Assembly: GCA_964402955.1 (NCBI GenBank) | Contig: CAYOEZ010000258.1 | Coordinates: 1 to 6,209 of the forward strand | Length of the DNA stretch: 6,209 bases | Origin: CAYOEZ01 sp964402955 | GTDB lineage: Bacteria > Chloroflexota > DTOL01 > DAOUCN01 | Direction: 5' to 3' | Shown: positions 1 to 6,042 of the stretch, piece by piece | Position numbering within the stretch: position 1 is the first letter of the stretch | How the letters are laid out: each line of letters opens with the position of its first letter | Made by a program: the position numbers and the translations under genes | Notes under the pieces: model-generated | Databases searched by the model: none | What the model was told of the DNA's origin: nothing | What the model saw: the letters and a program-made list of their open reading frames with translations, nothing else

Positions 1-15
1 AGGACTCTATCTTAA

Positions 16-1185
16 ACATGCCCCAATAACTGTCTTGACAAAGGGGTCCACCATAGTCTCAGCCTGCGCCAATTCTGCCGTGTCTATCTGGAGGCGATAC
101 CGGATGACACGACTCTTCTGCGGTGGGCTAACCTGATCCGGCCAGAGACCCTGCATGCCCTGCATGCCCTGCTCGATCACGTGCTTCATCTTGCACAGAG
201 CCTGAAGGTGACACGCGGCCGCAAGCTGCGCATGGACGGGACCGTAGTCGAGAGCAACATTCACCACCCGACAGATAGCACGTTGCTCAATGATGGTGTC
301 CGTGTGCTCAGCCGCACGCTCAAGAAGGCTCAAACCGTGCTCAAGGATGTGACCTCGATCAGCGACGAGGTCTTTCGTGACCGTACCCGCACGGCCAAGC
401 GCTGTGTCAAATCCATTATGGATGCTGTGCGCCGGCAGGGCGAGGAGACTGACCAGACCCGCAAGGCCACCTACCGTCGCTTACTCGCCGTGACCCAGGC
501 CACGGTGCGCCAAGCCCGGCACGCGGAGACGGCACTGAAAGAAGCTGGCACACACACATCCCAGAAGCTGGCCAAGAGACTTGGTGACATGGTCGTGTTG
601 GTGGAACGCGTTATCGACCAAGCGTCCCGCCGTGTCCTGCAGGACCAGAAGGTCCCGGCAACGGAGAAACTGGTCAGCCTGTTTGAGCCCGAGACAGCGA
701 TCATCCGCAAGGGCAAGATCCAGCGTCCGACAGAGTTTGGTCGCATGATCTGGCTAGATGAGGTTGAGGGTGGCCTGGTCAGTCGCTATGATGTCCTGGA
801 CGGCAACCCTGGCGATGCGGAGCAACTCAAGCCCAGCCTGGATCATCATGTTGCTGTGTTCGGCAAGCCGCCCGGCCTCGTGACGGCGGATCGGGGCGTC
901 TACTCATCCGCAAATGAGGAGTATTGCCTTGCGCAGGGTGTCAAGCACGTCGCCCTACCGAAGCCCGGCGCCAAGTCCGCTGAACGGGAAGCCCACGAGA
1001 AACAAGGTTGGTTCCGTCGGGGATACGCCTGGCGGTCAGGGAGCGAAGGGCGTATCAGTTTGCTCAAGCGGTGCTTCGGACTGGCCCGTTGTCTGTATCA
1101 CGGTGATGCTGGCATGGAACGCTGGGTCGGGTGGGGCGTCATCGCTCATGACCTACGGGTCATCGTCAGAGCAACGGGCAACTGA
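16..1185 (+). CDS. DDE transposase, ISNCY-like, 5' end broken
   Basis: Catalyses cut-and-paste movement of its insertion sequence. The frame is open from base 16. It encodes a conserved helical stretch (LRQFCRVYLE, then DDTTLLRWANLI) upstream of the first ordinary start codon, GTG 181, so 181 is not the ancestral start. Counting from GTG 181, the likely catalytic triad is D19 (in RMDGTVVE), D237 (in TADRGVYSS) and E289 (in GSEGRISLLKR). The segment VVESNIHHPTDSTLL is typical of ISNCY-annotated transposases. Between D19 and D237 lies a long Arg/Lys/Ala-rich helical region. The C-terminus (RWVGWGVIAHDLRVI) looks complete. An in-frame TAA at 13-15 falls where the N-terminal domain should continue, while frame +2 reads LYLKH just before it, which suggests a frameshift. 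Roughly the first 80-100 residues are missing or out of frame, so the protein is probably inactive. The fold is certain; the subfamily is less so. Confidence 0.85.
   Translation, partial: TCPNNCLDKGVHHSLSLRQFCRVYLEAIPDDTTLLRWANLIRPETLHALHALLDHVLHLAQSLKVTRGRKLRMDGTVVESNIHHPTDSTLLNDGVRVLSRTLKKAQTVLKDVTSISDEVFRDRTRTAKRCVKSIMDAVRRQGEETDQTRKATYRRLLAVTQATVRQARHAETALKEAGTHTSQKLAKRLGDMVVLVERVIDQASRRVLQDQKVPATEKLVSLFEPETAIIRKGKIQRPTEFGRMIWLDEVEGGLVSRYDVLDGNPGDAEQLKPSLDHHVAVFGKPPGLVTADRGVYSSANEEYCLAQGVKHVALPKPGAKSAEREAHEKQGWFRRGYAWRSGSEGRISLLKRCFGLARCLYHGDAGMERWVGWGVIAHDLRVIVRATGN
151..168 (+). repeat. 9-base tandem duplication in the transposase
   Basis: The unit CTGCATGCC occurs twice in direct succession (151-159 and 160-168), and a further CTG follows. 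It is in frame and encodes Leu-His-Ala twice, in the helical region just before the first catalytic Asp. A slippage duplication is the simplest explanation, and it need not damage the protein. Confidence 0.7.
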
Positions 1186-1275
1186 AAACATGTTGTCAAT
1201 GTACAGACAGGGCAACAGAGGGGTATCATACCTCATTGCCGAGTTTCGCACCAGAATCTAGCTTAGGCGACCGAT

Positions 1276-1298
1276 CATCAGCACGGCAATTGCTGATG
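1276..1298. repeat. Perfect 8-base inverted repeat near the IS/GT-a junction
   Basis: CATCAGCA (1276-1283) is the exact reverse complement of TGCTGATG (1291-1298), separated by 7 bases. It could form a short hairpin. No run of T follows, so it is not a typical intrinsic terminator. It lies within what reads as the GT-a remnant, close to the right end of the insertion sequence. Confidence 0.6.
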
Positions 1299-1300
1299 TT

Positions 1301-1332
1301 GAACAAGAATACGCTGGGGTGGGTTCTTGTTC
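1301..1332. repeat. Perfect 9-base inverted repeat across the GT-a frameshift
   Basis: GAACAAGAA (1301-1309) is the exact reverse complement of TTCTTGTTC (1324-1332), with a 14-base G-rich loop. The right arm lies in a direct repeat, TTCTTG twice (1324-1335). This adds an extra Phe-Leu pair to the usual GxGFLV motif. The point where the glycosyltransferase reading changes frame lies in the loop or at the edge of the right arm. It starts only two bases after the preceding 8-base inverted repeat. Confidence 0.65.
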
Positions 1333-1525
1333 TTGGTCAAGGAAGGAACTCTGCAATCTCTTGCCCGGACGATAGAAGCTGTGGTTGCCGAGGGATGGGA
1401 GAAGTTGGACGCCATGGGAATGCGAGGTCGAGATTTCATCCTAACTGAAAAGAACTGGCAGGTCTTGGCGCACAATGTTGCGCGTTTCTTGATTTTGGTC
1501 GATCAGCATGTGGTTCCCGGGTGCG

Positions 1526-2662
1526 ATGATGACTAAGTGCATCCTGATCAACGCGATCAATCTCACTGGCTCAGGAGCACAAGCGATAGGACTGAACCTG
1601 CTGCCGGCGCTGTTGAATGTCATGACAGACAGCAAGCTCCTGGTTCTACTGCCAGATAGCGAAGCGTTCCGCAGCCTGGCGCTGCCTGGCCATGCAGAGG
1701 CAGTATTTTTCAAGAGACGGTCAGGGTGGTTAAGGCAATTTGCCCGACTGCTAGAGCTATCAGTATTCATCCCTCTGCTGGCGCGCCGTTTCCATGCTGA
1801 TGTGTGCCTCACGCTTGGCGACTACGCCCCCATGATGTTGCCTTGTCAGAGCGTCATATTTCTGCAGCAGCCACTGCTTATTTACAGTGAAGCCGAGCTA
1901 GCCGGGCTAAGAGGATGGTCGCCGCTAAAATGGTTTTTCCTGACGAAGTATTTCGGCTGGACGCTACACTCAAATACATGTTTGATTGTACAGACACCTG
2001 TCATGGCAACACGGGTATCTGAGCGCTATGGTCTTCAGCGAGAGAAAGTGACGGTGATTCCTCAGCCAGTTCCAGATCATGTTGTGTCGCGGGCCAATTC
2101 TGGCCAACTCAACACCGGCATCAGCTCTTGTCGCAAGCCCGTCAGGTTGCTCTTCTTGGCTGCCTGTTATCCGCACAAAAACCACGCAATTGTGCCAAAA
2201 GTTGCTGCCGAGTTGCGCCGGCGCGGACTTGCGGAGCGGGTACACATCTTCCTCACTATAAACGGGGAATTGCCCTATGCCAGGAGATTGCTACAGGAGT
2301 CTGCCACCTACCCGGATATCATCACCAACTTGGGTCCGTTGCCCTCCTCTGAGGTTATGGGCGCACTGCGTGCTTCCACCGCCCTTTTCCTTCCAAGCTT
2401 AGCGGAGAGTTTCGGGCTGATCTATCTCGAGGCCATGGCATGTGGAACGCCGATACTAACCTCGGATCGCGACTTCGCCCGCTGGATGTGCGGTAATCTT
2501 GCCGTATACTTCGACCCACTTGACCCAGTTTCGATCGTCGACAGCGTTACCACATGTGCAGGAAGGAATATCGATGACTATCGCGTGCGCGCTCAAGAGC
2601 GTTTGGCCGAATTCCCGCGCGATTGGTATGAGACCGCCGTGGCGATTGCCCGCCTTGTATGA
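1526..2662 (+). CDS. GT4-family glycosyltransferase (GT-b)
   Basis: Predicted retaining, GT-B-fold enzyme that moves a sugar from a nucleotide or lipid donor onto a growing surface polysaccharide at the cytoplasmic face of the membrane. The N-terminal half (KCILINAINLTGSGAQ, then a VCLTLGDYAP segment) is the acceptor-side domain. The C-terminal half carries ACYPHKNH (H217) and the GT4 E-x7-E motif ESFGLIYLE (E294 and E302), followed by AMACGTPIL. At about 378 residues it is full length for the family. The ATG at 1526 (or 1529) is chosen because family proteins begin right at the first beta strand. An in-frame ATG at 1508 would add six residues with no better ribosome binding site. The start overlaps the end of the GT-a remnant and the gene is followed closely by GT-c. 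Donor and acceptor cannot be inferred. Confidence 0.9.
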   Translation: MMTKCILINAINLTGSGAQAIGLNLLPALLNVMTDSKLLVLLPDSEAFRSLALPGHAEAVFFKRRSGWLRQFARLLELSVFIPLLARRFHADVCLTLGDYAPMMLPCQSVIFLQQPLLIYSEAELAGLRGWSPLKWFFLTKYFGWTLHSNTCLIVQTPVMATRVSERYGLQREKVTVIPQPVPDHVVSRANSGQLNTGISSCRKPVRLLFLAACYPHKNHAIVPKVAAELRRRGLAERVHIFLTINGELPYARRLLQESATYPDIITNLGPLPSSEVMGALRASTALFLPSLAESFGLIYLEAMACGTPILTSDRDFARWMCGNLAVYFDPLDPVSIVDSVTTCAGRNIDDYRVRAQERLAEFPRDWYETAVAIARLV

Positions 2663-2666
2663 AGGA
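2661..2666 (+). promoter_or_regulatory. Ribosome binding site of GT-c
   Basis: GAAGGA lies 8 bases before the GTG at 2675 and overlaps the stop codon of GT-b. It supports GTG 2675 as the original start of GT-c and shows that this start once followed GT-b in the same operon. Confidence 0.55.
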
Positions 2667-2674
2667 CAAGGTAC

Positions 2675-2894
2675 GTGCGAATCCTGATTGTCAGCGCTGT
2701 CTTCCCGCCCGAACCAGTCGTCTCAGCACAAACCAGTGCGCGCATTTGCGAGTACCTGCCTCGCCGCGGCGACACAGTGACCGTGACACAGCCTTTCCGA
2801 TCCGCCCATCGAAAGCATATTGGAGGAACACCAGCGAAAGCTGTTCCAACGAGAGACGTCGCCTGCTAGTTTTCCTGTGATCCGCTGCATCTCA
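2675..2894 (+). pseudogene. N-terminal remnant of a WbuB-like glycosyltransferase (GT-c)
   Basis: Only the first 70-odd codons survive, and only by crossing frames. Frame +2 from GTG 2675 gives MRILIVSAVFPPEPVVSAQ and then ARICEYLPRRGDTVTV, the N-terminal Rossmann strand and helix of GT4 enzymes. Frame +1 then gives FPIRPSKAYWR (about 2795-2827). Frame +3 gives QRKLFQRETSPASFPVIRC (2832-2888). The pieces line up in order with GT-d in this same window, which has FPSYPKG, then GKFFARETLSGVNVIRTWS. At least two frame changes are therefore present. After about 2894 the likeness to glycosyltransferases stops and acyltransferase sequence begins. The frame +2 product alone would be a 64-residue peptide ending at 2869. 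Sequencing errors could explain single frame changes but not the missing C-terminal 80 per cent. Confidence 0.7.
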
Positions 2895-2901
2895 TTGCGT
2901 A

Positions 2902-3258
2902 TTCCTCAGCGATATACGGATCGGCAGCAGTGTGCTGATTGCCACCGCTTGCGGTCTTGTGAATCGCGATGACCATTTGCACAATACTGTCAGGAAAACA
3001 ATCTGGGAGTCAGGCCGGGGAGACAAATACAAGCTCATTATCCACGATGATGTGTGGATATGCCATGGTGCGACAATAGTGGCTCCGGCAGAAATTGGTC
3101 GTGGCGCTATTGTTGGTGCAGGAAGTGTTGTTGTCGAGAATGTCCCTCCATATGCGATCGTGGGTGGCGTGCCGGCGAGGGTTCTCAAGATGAGATTCAC
3201 GCCTGATGAGATCGTTGAGCATGAGAGGCTGCTCGCAGTGAAGGGTAGAAGAGCATAA
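2902..3258 (+). pseudogene. C-terminal remnant of a hexapeptide-repeat acyltransferase
   Basis: Left-handed beta-helix (LbH) O- or N-acetyltransferase of the CatB/maltose-acetyltransferase/WcaF kind, which use acetyl-CoA to decorate sugars. Frame +1 reads DIRIGSSVLIATACGLVN, then a likely catalytic His cluster NRDDHLH. Next come hexapeptide turns (VWICHGATIVAPAEIG, then AIVGAGSVVVENV) and the usual C-terminal cap YAIVGGVPARVLKMRF. The first usable start in frame is GTG 2932, which gives 108 residues; from it the histidines are H15 and H17. Family members are usually 170-220 residues, so the N-terminal part, including the first helical turns, is missing. A stop at 2878-2880 closes the frame upstream and the adjoining sequence is GT-c. 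A short product from GTG 2932 might be made, but trimer formation and activity are doubtful. Confidence 0.75.
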
Positions 3259-3260
3259 GG

Positions 3261-4484
3261 ATGCGCATTCTTGTCCTGGCACAGCATTTTGCTCCAGAGG
3301 ATGTGAGTGGGGCTGCCCTCGCGACGCAGCTCGCCGTGGATCTCGTGCGACGTGGCCACAGCGTTGCTTTCGCTACGTGCTTTCCAAGTTATCCTAAGGG
3401 TGTGGTATTCGACGGGTACCGGGGAAAGTTCTTCGCTCGGGAAACCCTGTCGGGTGTCAACGTCATCAGGACATGGAGCTACACGTCGCCCCTGAAAACG
3501 AACGCGCGCCGGTTGATCAACCAGGGTACATTCTCCGCCGCAGTGCTTCTGGCAGGGCTGGCAGGTGGACGTCCCGACGTGATCTTGAGCTACTCTCCTC
3601 CTCTCCCTCTTGGCCTGACGGCATGGTTTCTCAGTTGCCTTTGGCAGGTGCCATGGGTCTTGCGAGTGGAGGACCTGTTCCCTGAGGCCGCGATCGCTGC
3701 CGGGGCCATTCGATCCAGGCGAGTAATCCGGATCCTAGAGATGCTTGAGCGCTTTCTCTATCGACGGGCGACTCACATCTCCTTGATCTCTAGCGGCATT
3801 CGCGGCAAATTGCTGAGCAGGGGGGTACCGACTGAAAAGATGTCTGTGATTCCTGCCTGGGCAGATCCGGATGAGGTGAAACCGATGGCTAAGCAGACTG
3901 GCTTCCGGCGTGAATATGGCTGGCAAGACAAGTTCGTGATGCTTTACGCAGGCAACATGGGCTTCGCCAGCGCTCTGGAAGAGGTATTGGCCGCTGCAGT
4001 CTTGTTGAAGGAGCAGAAGGACATTCATTTCGTCTTGATCGGCGAAGGCGTCAAGAAAGCAGATTTTGAGCAGACCGTACGAGACGAGCACTTGGAGAAT
4101 GTGACCCTGTTGCCATACCAGCCCAGGGAAAGGCTGTCAGAGGTGCTTGCCAGTGCGGATGTGGCCATCGTCACGTTGAACGCGGCTTCCTCTTCGACTT
4201 CCTTACCTTCAAAGACTTTCGCCTATATGGCCAGCGGTCGGCCGATTCTGGCTGTTGCAGCATCGGAAAGTGATGTCGCAGAGATAGTCGTGACAGCGGC
4301 CTGCGGCCTGGCGGTGTCCCCGGGGCAGCCTGAGCAAATTGCCAATGCGATTCTGGAATTGAAGGGTGACAGCCAACGGCTGGCGGACATGGGACAGAGG
4401 AGCCGGAACCTCCTCGAGTCGCAGTTCAGCCTACAGCATTGTGTCGATCTCTTTGAGCAAACCCTGGCGCAGGCTGCCAGATGA
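3261..4484 (+). CDS. WbuB/WcaI-like GT4 glycosyltransferase (GT-d)
   Basis: Predicted cytoplasmic, membrane-associated glycosyltransferase adding a sugar to a lipid-linked polysaccharide intermediate. Its 407 residues match the WbuB/WcaI group in length and order. The N-terminal domain starts MRILVLAQHFAPEDVSGAA and carries VEDLFPEAA (E137, D138). A hydrophobic stretch (LGLTAWFLSCLWQVPWVL, about residues 117-134) could touch the membrane. The second domain has MLYAGNMGFAS (N232), VLIGEGVKK and LPSKTFAYMASGRPIL (P316, S317, K318). In this group the last motif takes the place of the classical E-x7-E. The ATG lies two bases after the acyltransferase stop, so it shares that operon. The stop overlaps the next start (ATGA 4481-4484). 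WbuB enzymes of E. coli are linked to N-acetyl-L-fucosamine transfer; the substrate here is unknown. Confidence 0.92.
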   Translation: MRILVLAQHFAPEDVSGAALATQLAVDLVRRGHSVAFATCFPSYPKGVVFDGYRGKFFARETLSGVNVIRTWSYTSPLKTNARRLINQGTFSAAVLLAGLAGGRPDVILSYSPPLPLGLTAWFLSCLWQVPWVLRVEDLFPEAAIAAGAIRSRRVIRILEMLERFLYRRATHISLISSGIRGKLLSRGVPTEKMSVIPAWADPDEVKPMAKQTGFRREYGWQDKFVMLYAGNMGFASALEEVLAAAVLLKEQKDIHFVLIGEGVKKADFEQTVRDEHLENVTLLPYQPRERLSEVLASADVAIVTLNAASSSTSLPSKTFAYMASGRPILAVAASESDVAEIVVTAACGLAVSPGQPEQIANAILELKGDSQRLADMGQRSRNLLESQFSLQHCVDLFEQTLAQAAR

Positions 4485-5086
4485 CTGCGATTGTAGCTAT
4501 GGGGCGTCGCCATTGTCGCGATGTTGCTCGCCTTCACTTAGGCAACCTGCGGTCCCGCCTCTTAGGGAGGCCTGGTCTAGAGTTACTGACGCTCTACTAT
4601 AGCACTGTTATTGGGGGTAAGGGAGGGTGTGGGTATGTGGCTGAGGTTGGAGGGCAAGTTATCGGCTACGTGTGTGGCATCTGGAATCCCTCGGTCCTGC
4701 GTGCGATAATGCTCAAGCAACATTGGCAGCCGTTGTTGTTCTGGGCGATTGCCCAGATGCTTCTCAAGCCGGCCATGATCTTCGACGTCATCGGCCGGGT
4801 TCGATCGCCTGCAAGAACTGAGGAGAATGCCACGATCGATTATGAGCTTAGGCCGATCGTTGTTGCCCCTTCTGCACAAGGTTCAGGGGCAGCGTCCCAA
4901 CTCGTTGAGGCACTTGTGGCCGATGCTGAGCGCCGAGGTTCTCAGCAAGTGCGTCTTGTGGTGGACATGGACAACGCGCGTGCTCGAGCATTCTATGCCA
5001 AAGTTGGTTTCCTGCCCACAGCGGTGATCAATCGCTCCGGCATACGCTATGTGCTATGTAAGCGACAGATATCGAAAACCATATGA
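4481..5086 (+). CDS. GNAT-family N-acetyltransferase
   Basis: Predicted acyl-CoA-dependent N-acyltransferase of 201 residues. The GNAT core is in its second half. The acyl-CoA pyrophosphate loop is APSAQGSGAASQLVEAL (Q133, G136, A138; the Q-x-x-G-x-A form of motif A), after strand YELRPIVV. Motif B ends in NARARAFYAKVGF, with Y172 in the usual position of the general acid. The first half (VAEVGGQVIGYVCGI, then about 50 residues with a hydrophobic helix LLFWAIAQMLL) is longer than in minimal GNATs. Start and stop overlap both neighbours by ATGA, which fixes ATG 4481 and suggests translational coupling. Lying beside a sugar aminotransferase, it may acylate an amino sugar, as WecD or PglD do in other pathways, but that is an inference from position only. 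Confidence 0.85.
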   Translation: MTAIVAMGRRHCRDVARLHLGNLRSRLLGRPGLELLTLYYSTVIGGKGGCGYVAEVGGQVIGYVCGIWNPSVLRAIMLKQHWQPLLFWAIAQMLLKPAMIFDVIGRVRSPARTEENATIDYELRPIVVAPSAQGSGAASQLVEALVADAERRGSQQVRLVVDMDNARARAFYAKVGFLPTAVINRSGIRYVLCKRQISKTI

Positions 5087-6042
5087 ACGCCGAAGTACTT
5101 GCCGAATGGCTGCAGCGCCAAGGATACCGGGTGATTCGCACTGCCAGCAGTTATTGGTGTGAGATGGGCCCGCGTGTCTACCAAGCGTTTCCCTACCACT
5201 GGGTTATTCAGCCGACAGACAATGAATTGCACGATTTGCTGAAGCGGGAGCGATCGATTGCTCTACGTTTTTCGACCCCACTTGCCGCGCCCATGGGCCA
5301 CGTCAGCTATCATGTCGTATGTTCGCAATTGTCCCAGGTGAGCGGCCCTAGCCTGCCCAAGAAGGCCCGCTATGACGTGAAACAGGGATTGAAATACGCA
5401 ACTGTTGAGCCCATCCCCTTGCCTAGGATGGCTGAGGAGGGATGGGCATTAAGGGCCGAAACCCTGGCTCGTCAGGGCCGAAGCGGAGCCGAAAGCCCAG
5501 GATGGTGGCGTCGCGTTTGCCTCAGTGCCGAAGGGCTGCCTGGACTTGAAGCATGGGGCGCCTTGCATGACGGACAACTCGTGGCAACCCTCCTTGCCTG
5601 TACAACAGGCGACTGCTGCGGTATTTTCTACCAACAGAGTCTCAGTGCACACCTGCGGCACGGGGTTAACAATGCCCTGGCGCACGTGTTCACGCTGGAA
5701 GCCTTACGCCGTCCGGGCATCACGCAAATTTTCTACGGGCTTCACTCTCTCGACGCTCCCGCAAGTGTGGATGAGTTCAAGTTCCGCATGGGCTACACGG
5801 CCAAGCCTGTTCGCCAACGTGTGGTGTTCCATCCCTGGATTGCTCCGGTTGTGAACCAGGCAGGTTATCACGTCATCAGGTGCATCAAGGAGTGGGTGCC
5901 GGGAAGTCACACGGTGACGAAGGCTGAAGGCCTTGTGCGTTTCTATCTGGAAGGCAAGCTACCCCTGAAGGACCAGACGTGGCCGGAGATTCTGAGAGAG
6001 CCTGAAGAGGAATCATCTGATGCATTATGGAGGAATAGGTGA
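5083..6042 (+). CDS. FemAB-like GNAT-fold protein (Acetyltransf_6 type)
   Basis: A 319-residue protein that looks like the FemAB-related group of GNAT-fold enzymes often found in polysaccharide clusters. FemA/FemX relatives transfer amino acids from tRNA, while others use acyl-CoA; the sequence does not say which applies here. Visible signs are the basic segment PKKARYDVKQGLKY (residues 92-105) and WGALHDGQLVATLLAC, a typical GNAT strand-turn-strand. A helix GVNNALAHVFTLEALRR is followed by the C-terminal landmark DEFKFRMGY (F232 to Y238) and a strand VRQRVVFHP. No signal peptide or membrane segment is evident, so it should be cytoplasmic. It begins in an ATGA overlap with the GNAT gene and ends in a GTGA overlap with the aminotransferase gene. 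It may modify the amino group made by that aminotransferase. Family assignment is by pattern recognition; the substrate is unknown. Confidence 0.7.
   Translation: MNAEVLAEWLQRQGYRVIRTASSYWCEMGPRVYQAFPYHWVIQPTDNELHDLLKRERSIALRFSTPLAAPMGHVSYHVVCSQLSQVSGPSLPKKARYDVKQGLKYATVEPIPLPRMAEEGWALRAETLARQGRSGAESPGWWRRVCLSAEGLPGLEAWGALHDGQLVATLLACTTGDCCGIFYQQSLSAHLRHGVNNALAHVFTLEALRRPGITQIFYGLHSLDAPASVDEFKFRMGYTAKPVRQRVVFHPWIAPVVNQAGYHVIRCIKEWVPGSHTVTKAEGLVRFYLEGKLPLKDQTWPEILREPEEESSDALWRNR
6029..6034 (+). promoter_or_regulatory. Ribosome binding site of the aminotransferase gene
   Basis: GGAGGA lies four bases before the GTG at 6039, inside the last codons of the FemAB-like gene. It is the strongest Shine-Dalgarno sequence noticed in the window and decides the GTG start of the aminotransferase, though the spacing is slightly short. 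Confidence 0.6.

Larger units (their letters stand above)
1..1262 (+). mobile_element. Insertion sequence remnant, ISNCY-type, right end
   Basis: The body and right end of an insertion sequence, recognised from its transposase. The left end, with the left terminal repeat and the start of the transposase, lies outside the window or is lost. About 75 bases of non-coding tail follow the transposase stop codon. By about position 1268 the sequence reads as glycosyltransferase coding sequence in another frame, so the right boundary is probably between 1240 and 1267. With the left end unseen, neither terminal inverted repeats nor a target duplication can be confirmed. The family call comes from the protein, not from the ends, so the exact boundary is an inference. 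Confidence 0.7.
1262..1536 (+). pseudogene. C-terminal remnant of a GT4 glycosyltransferase (GT-a)
   Basis: What is left of a glycosyltransferase gene after the insertion sequence. Frame +2 from about 1268 gives RPIISTAIADVEQEYAGVG, the usual GT4 stretch after the nucleotide-sugar-binding motif (GxPIIsT... GxGflV). The protein then continues in frame +1 from about 1324 as FLVKEGTLQSLARTIEAV and runs to MGMRGRDFILTEKNWQVLA, a typical GT4 C-terminal end, with its stop at 1534-1536. A one-base change in the G-rich stretch 1315-1323 is needed to join the two halves. A stop at 1259-1261 closes frame +2 upstream, where the element begins. About 85-90 residues remain of a protein usually 350-400 long, so it cannot work alone. 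The missing part may lie left of the window. The next glycosyltransferase starts inside its last codons, so the two once formed an operon. Confidence 0.72.

Noticed and set aside
7..333. Minus-strand open frame at the left edge
   Set aside because: It lies opposite conserved transposase sequence in the plus strand and shows no known motif.
1193..1229. Possible outward promoter in the element tail: TTGTCA (1193-1198) and TATCAT (1224-1229)
   Set aside because: The spacing is 25 bases, well beyond the usual 16-18, and no better-placed -35 box is present.
914..1261. Plus-strand frame +2 open frame over the transposase end and the element tail
   Set aside because: It overlaps the catalytic Glu region of the transposase in another frame, has no motif, and is explained as a shadow.
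1276..1332. Hairpins considered as a transcription terminator or an attC/REP-like site
   Set aside because: No T-run follows either stem. No conserved core sites of integron attC were seen. Both stems lie in degenerate coding sequence.
2659..2880. Plus-strand frame +1 open frame starting at ATG 2659
   Set aside because: Its start lies within the end of GT-b and only its FPIRPSKAYWR segment is protein-like. That segment belongs to the frameshifted GT-c, so the frame as a whole is not a separate gene.
2892..3359. Long minus-strand open frame (155 codons) opposite the acyltransferase remnant
   Set aside because: The plus strand has clear hexapeptide-repeat homology. The minus-strand protein has no recognisable motif and also runs into the GT-d start.
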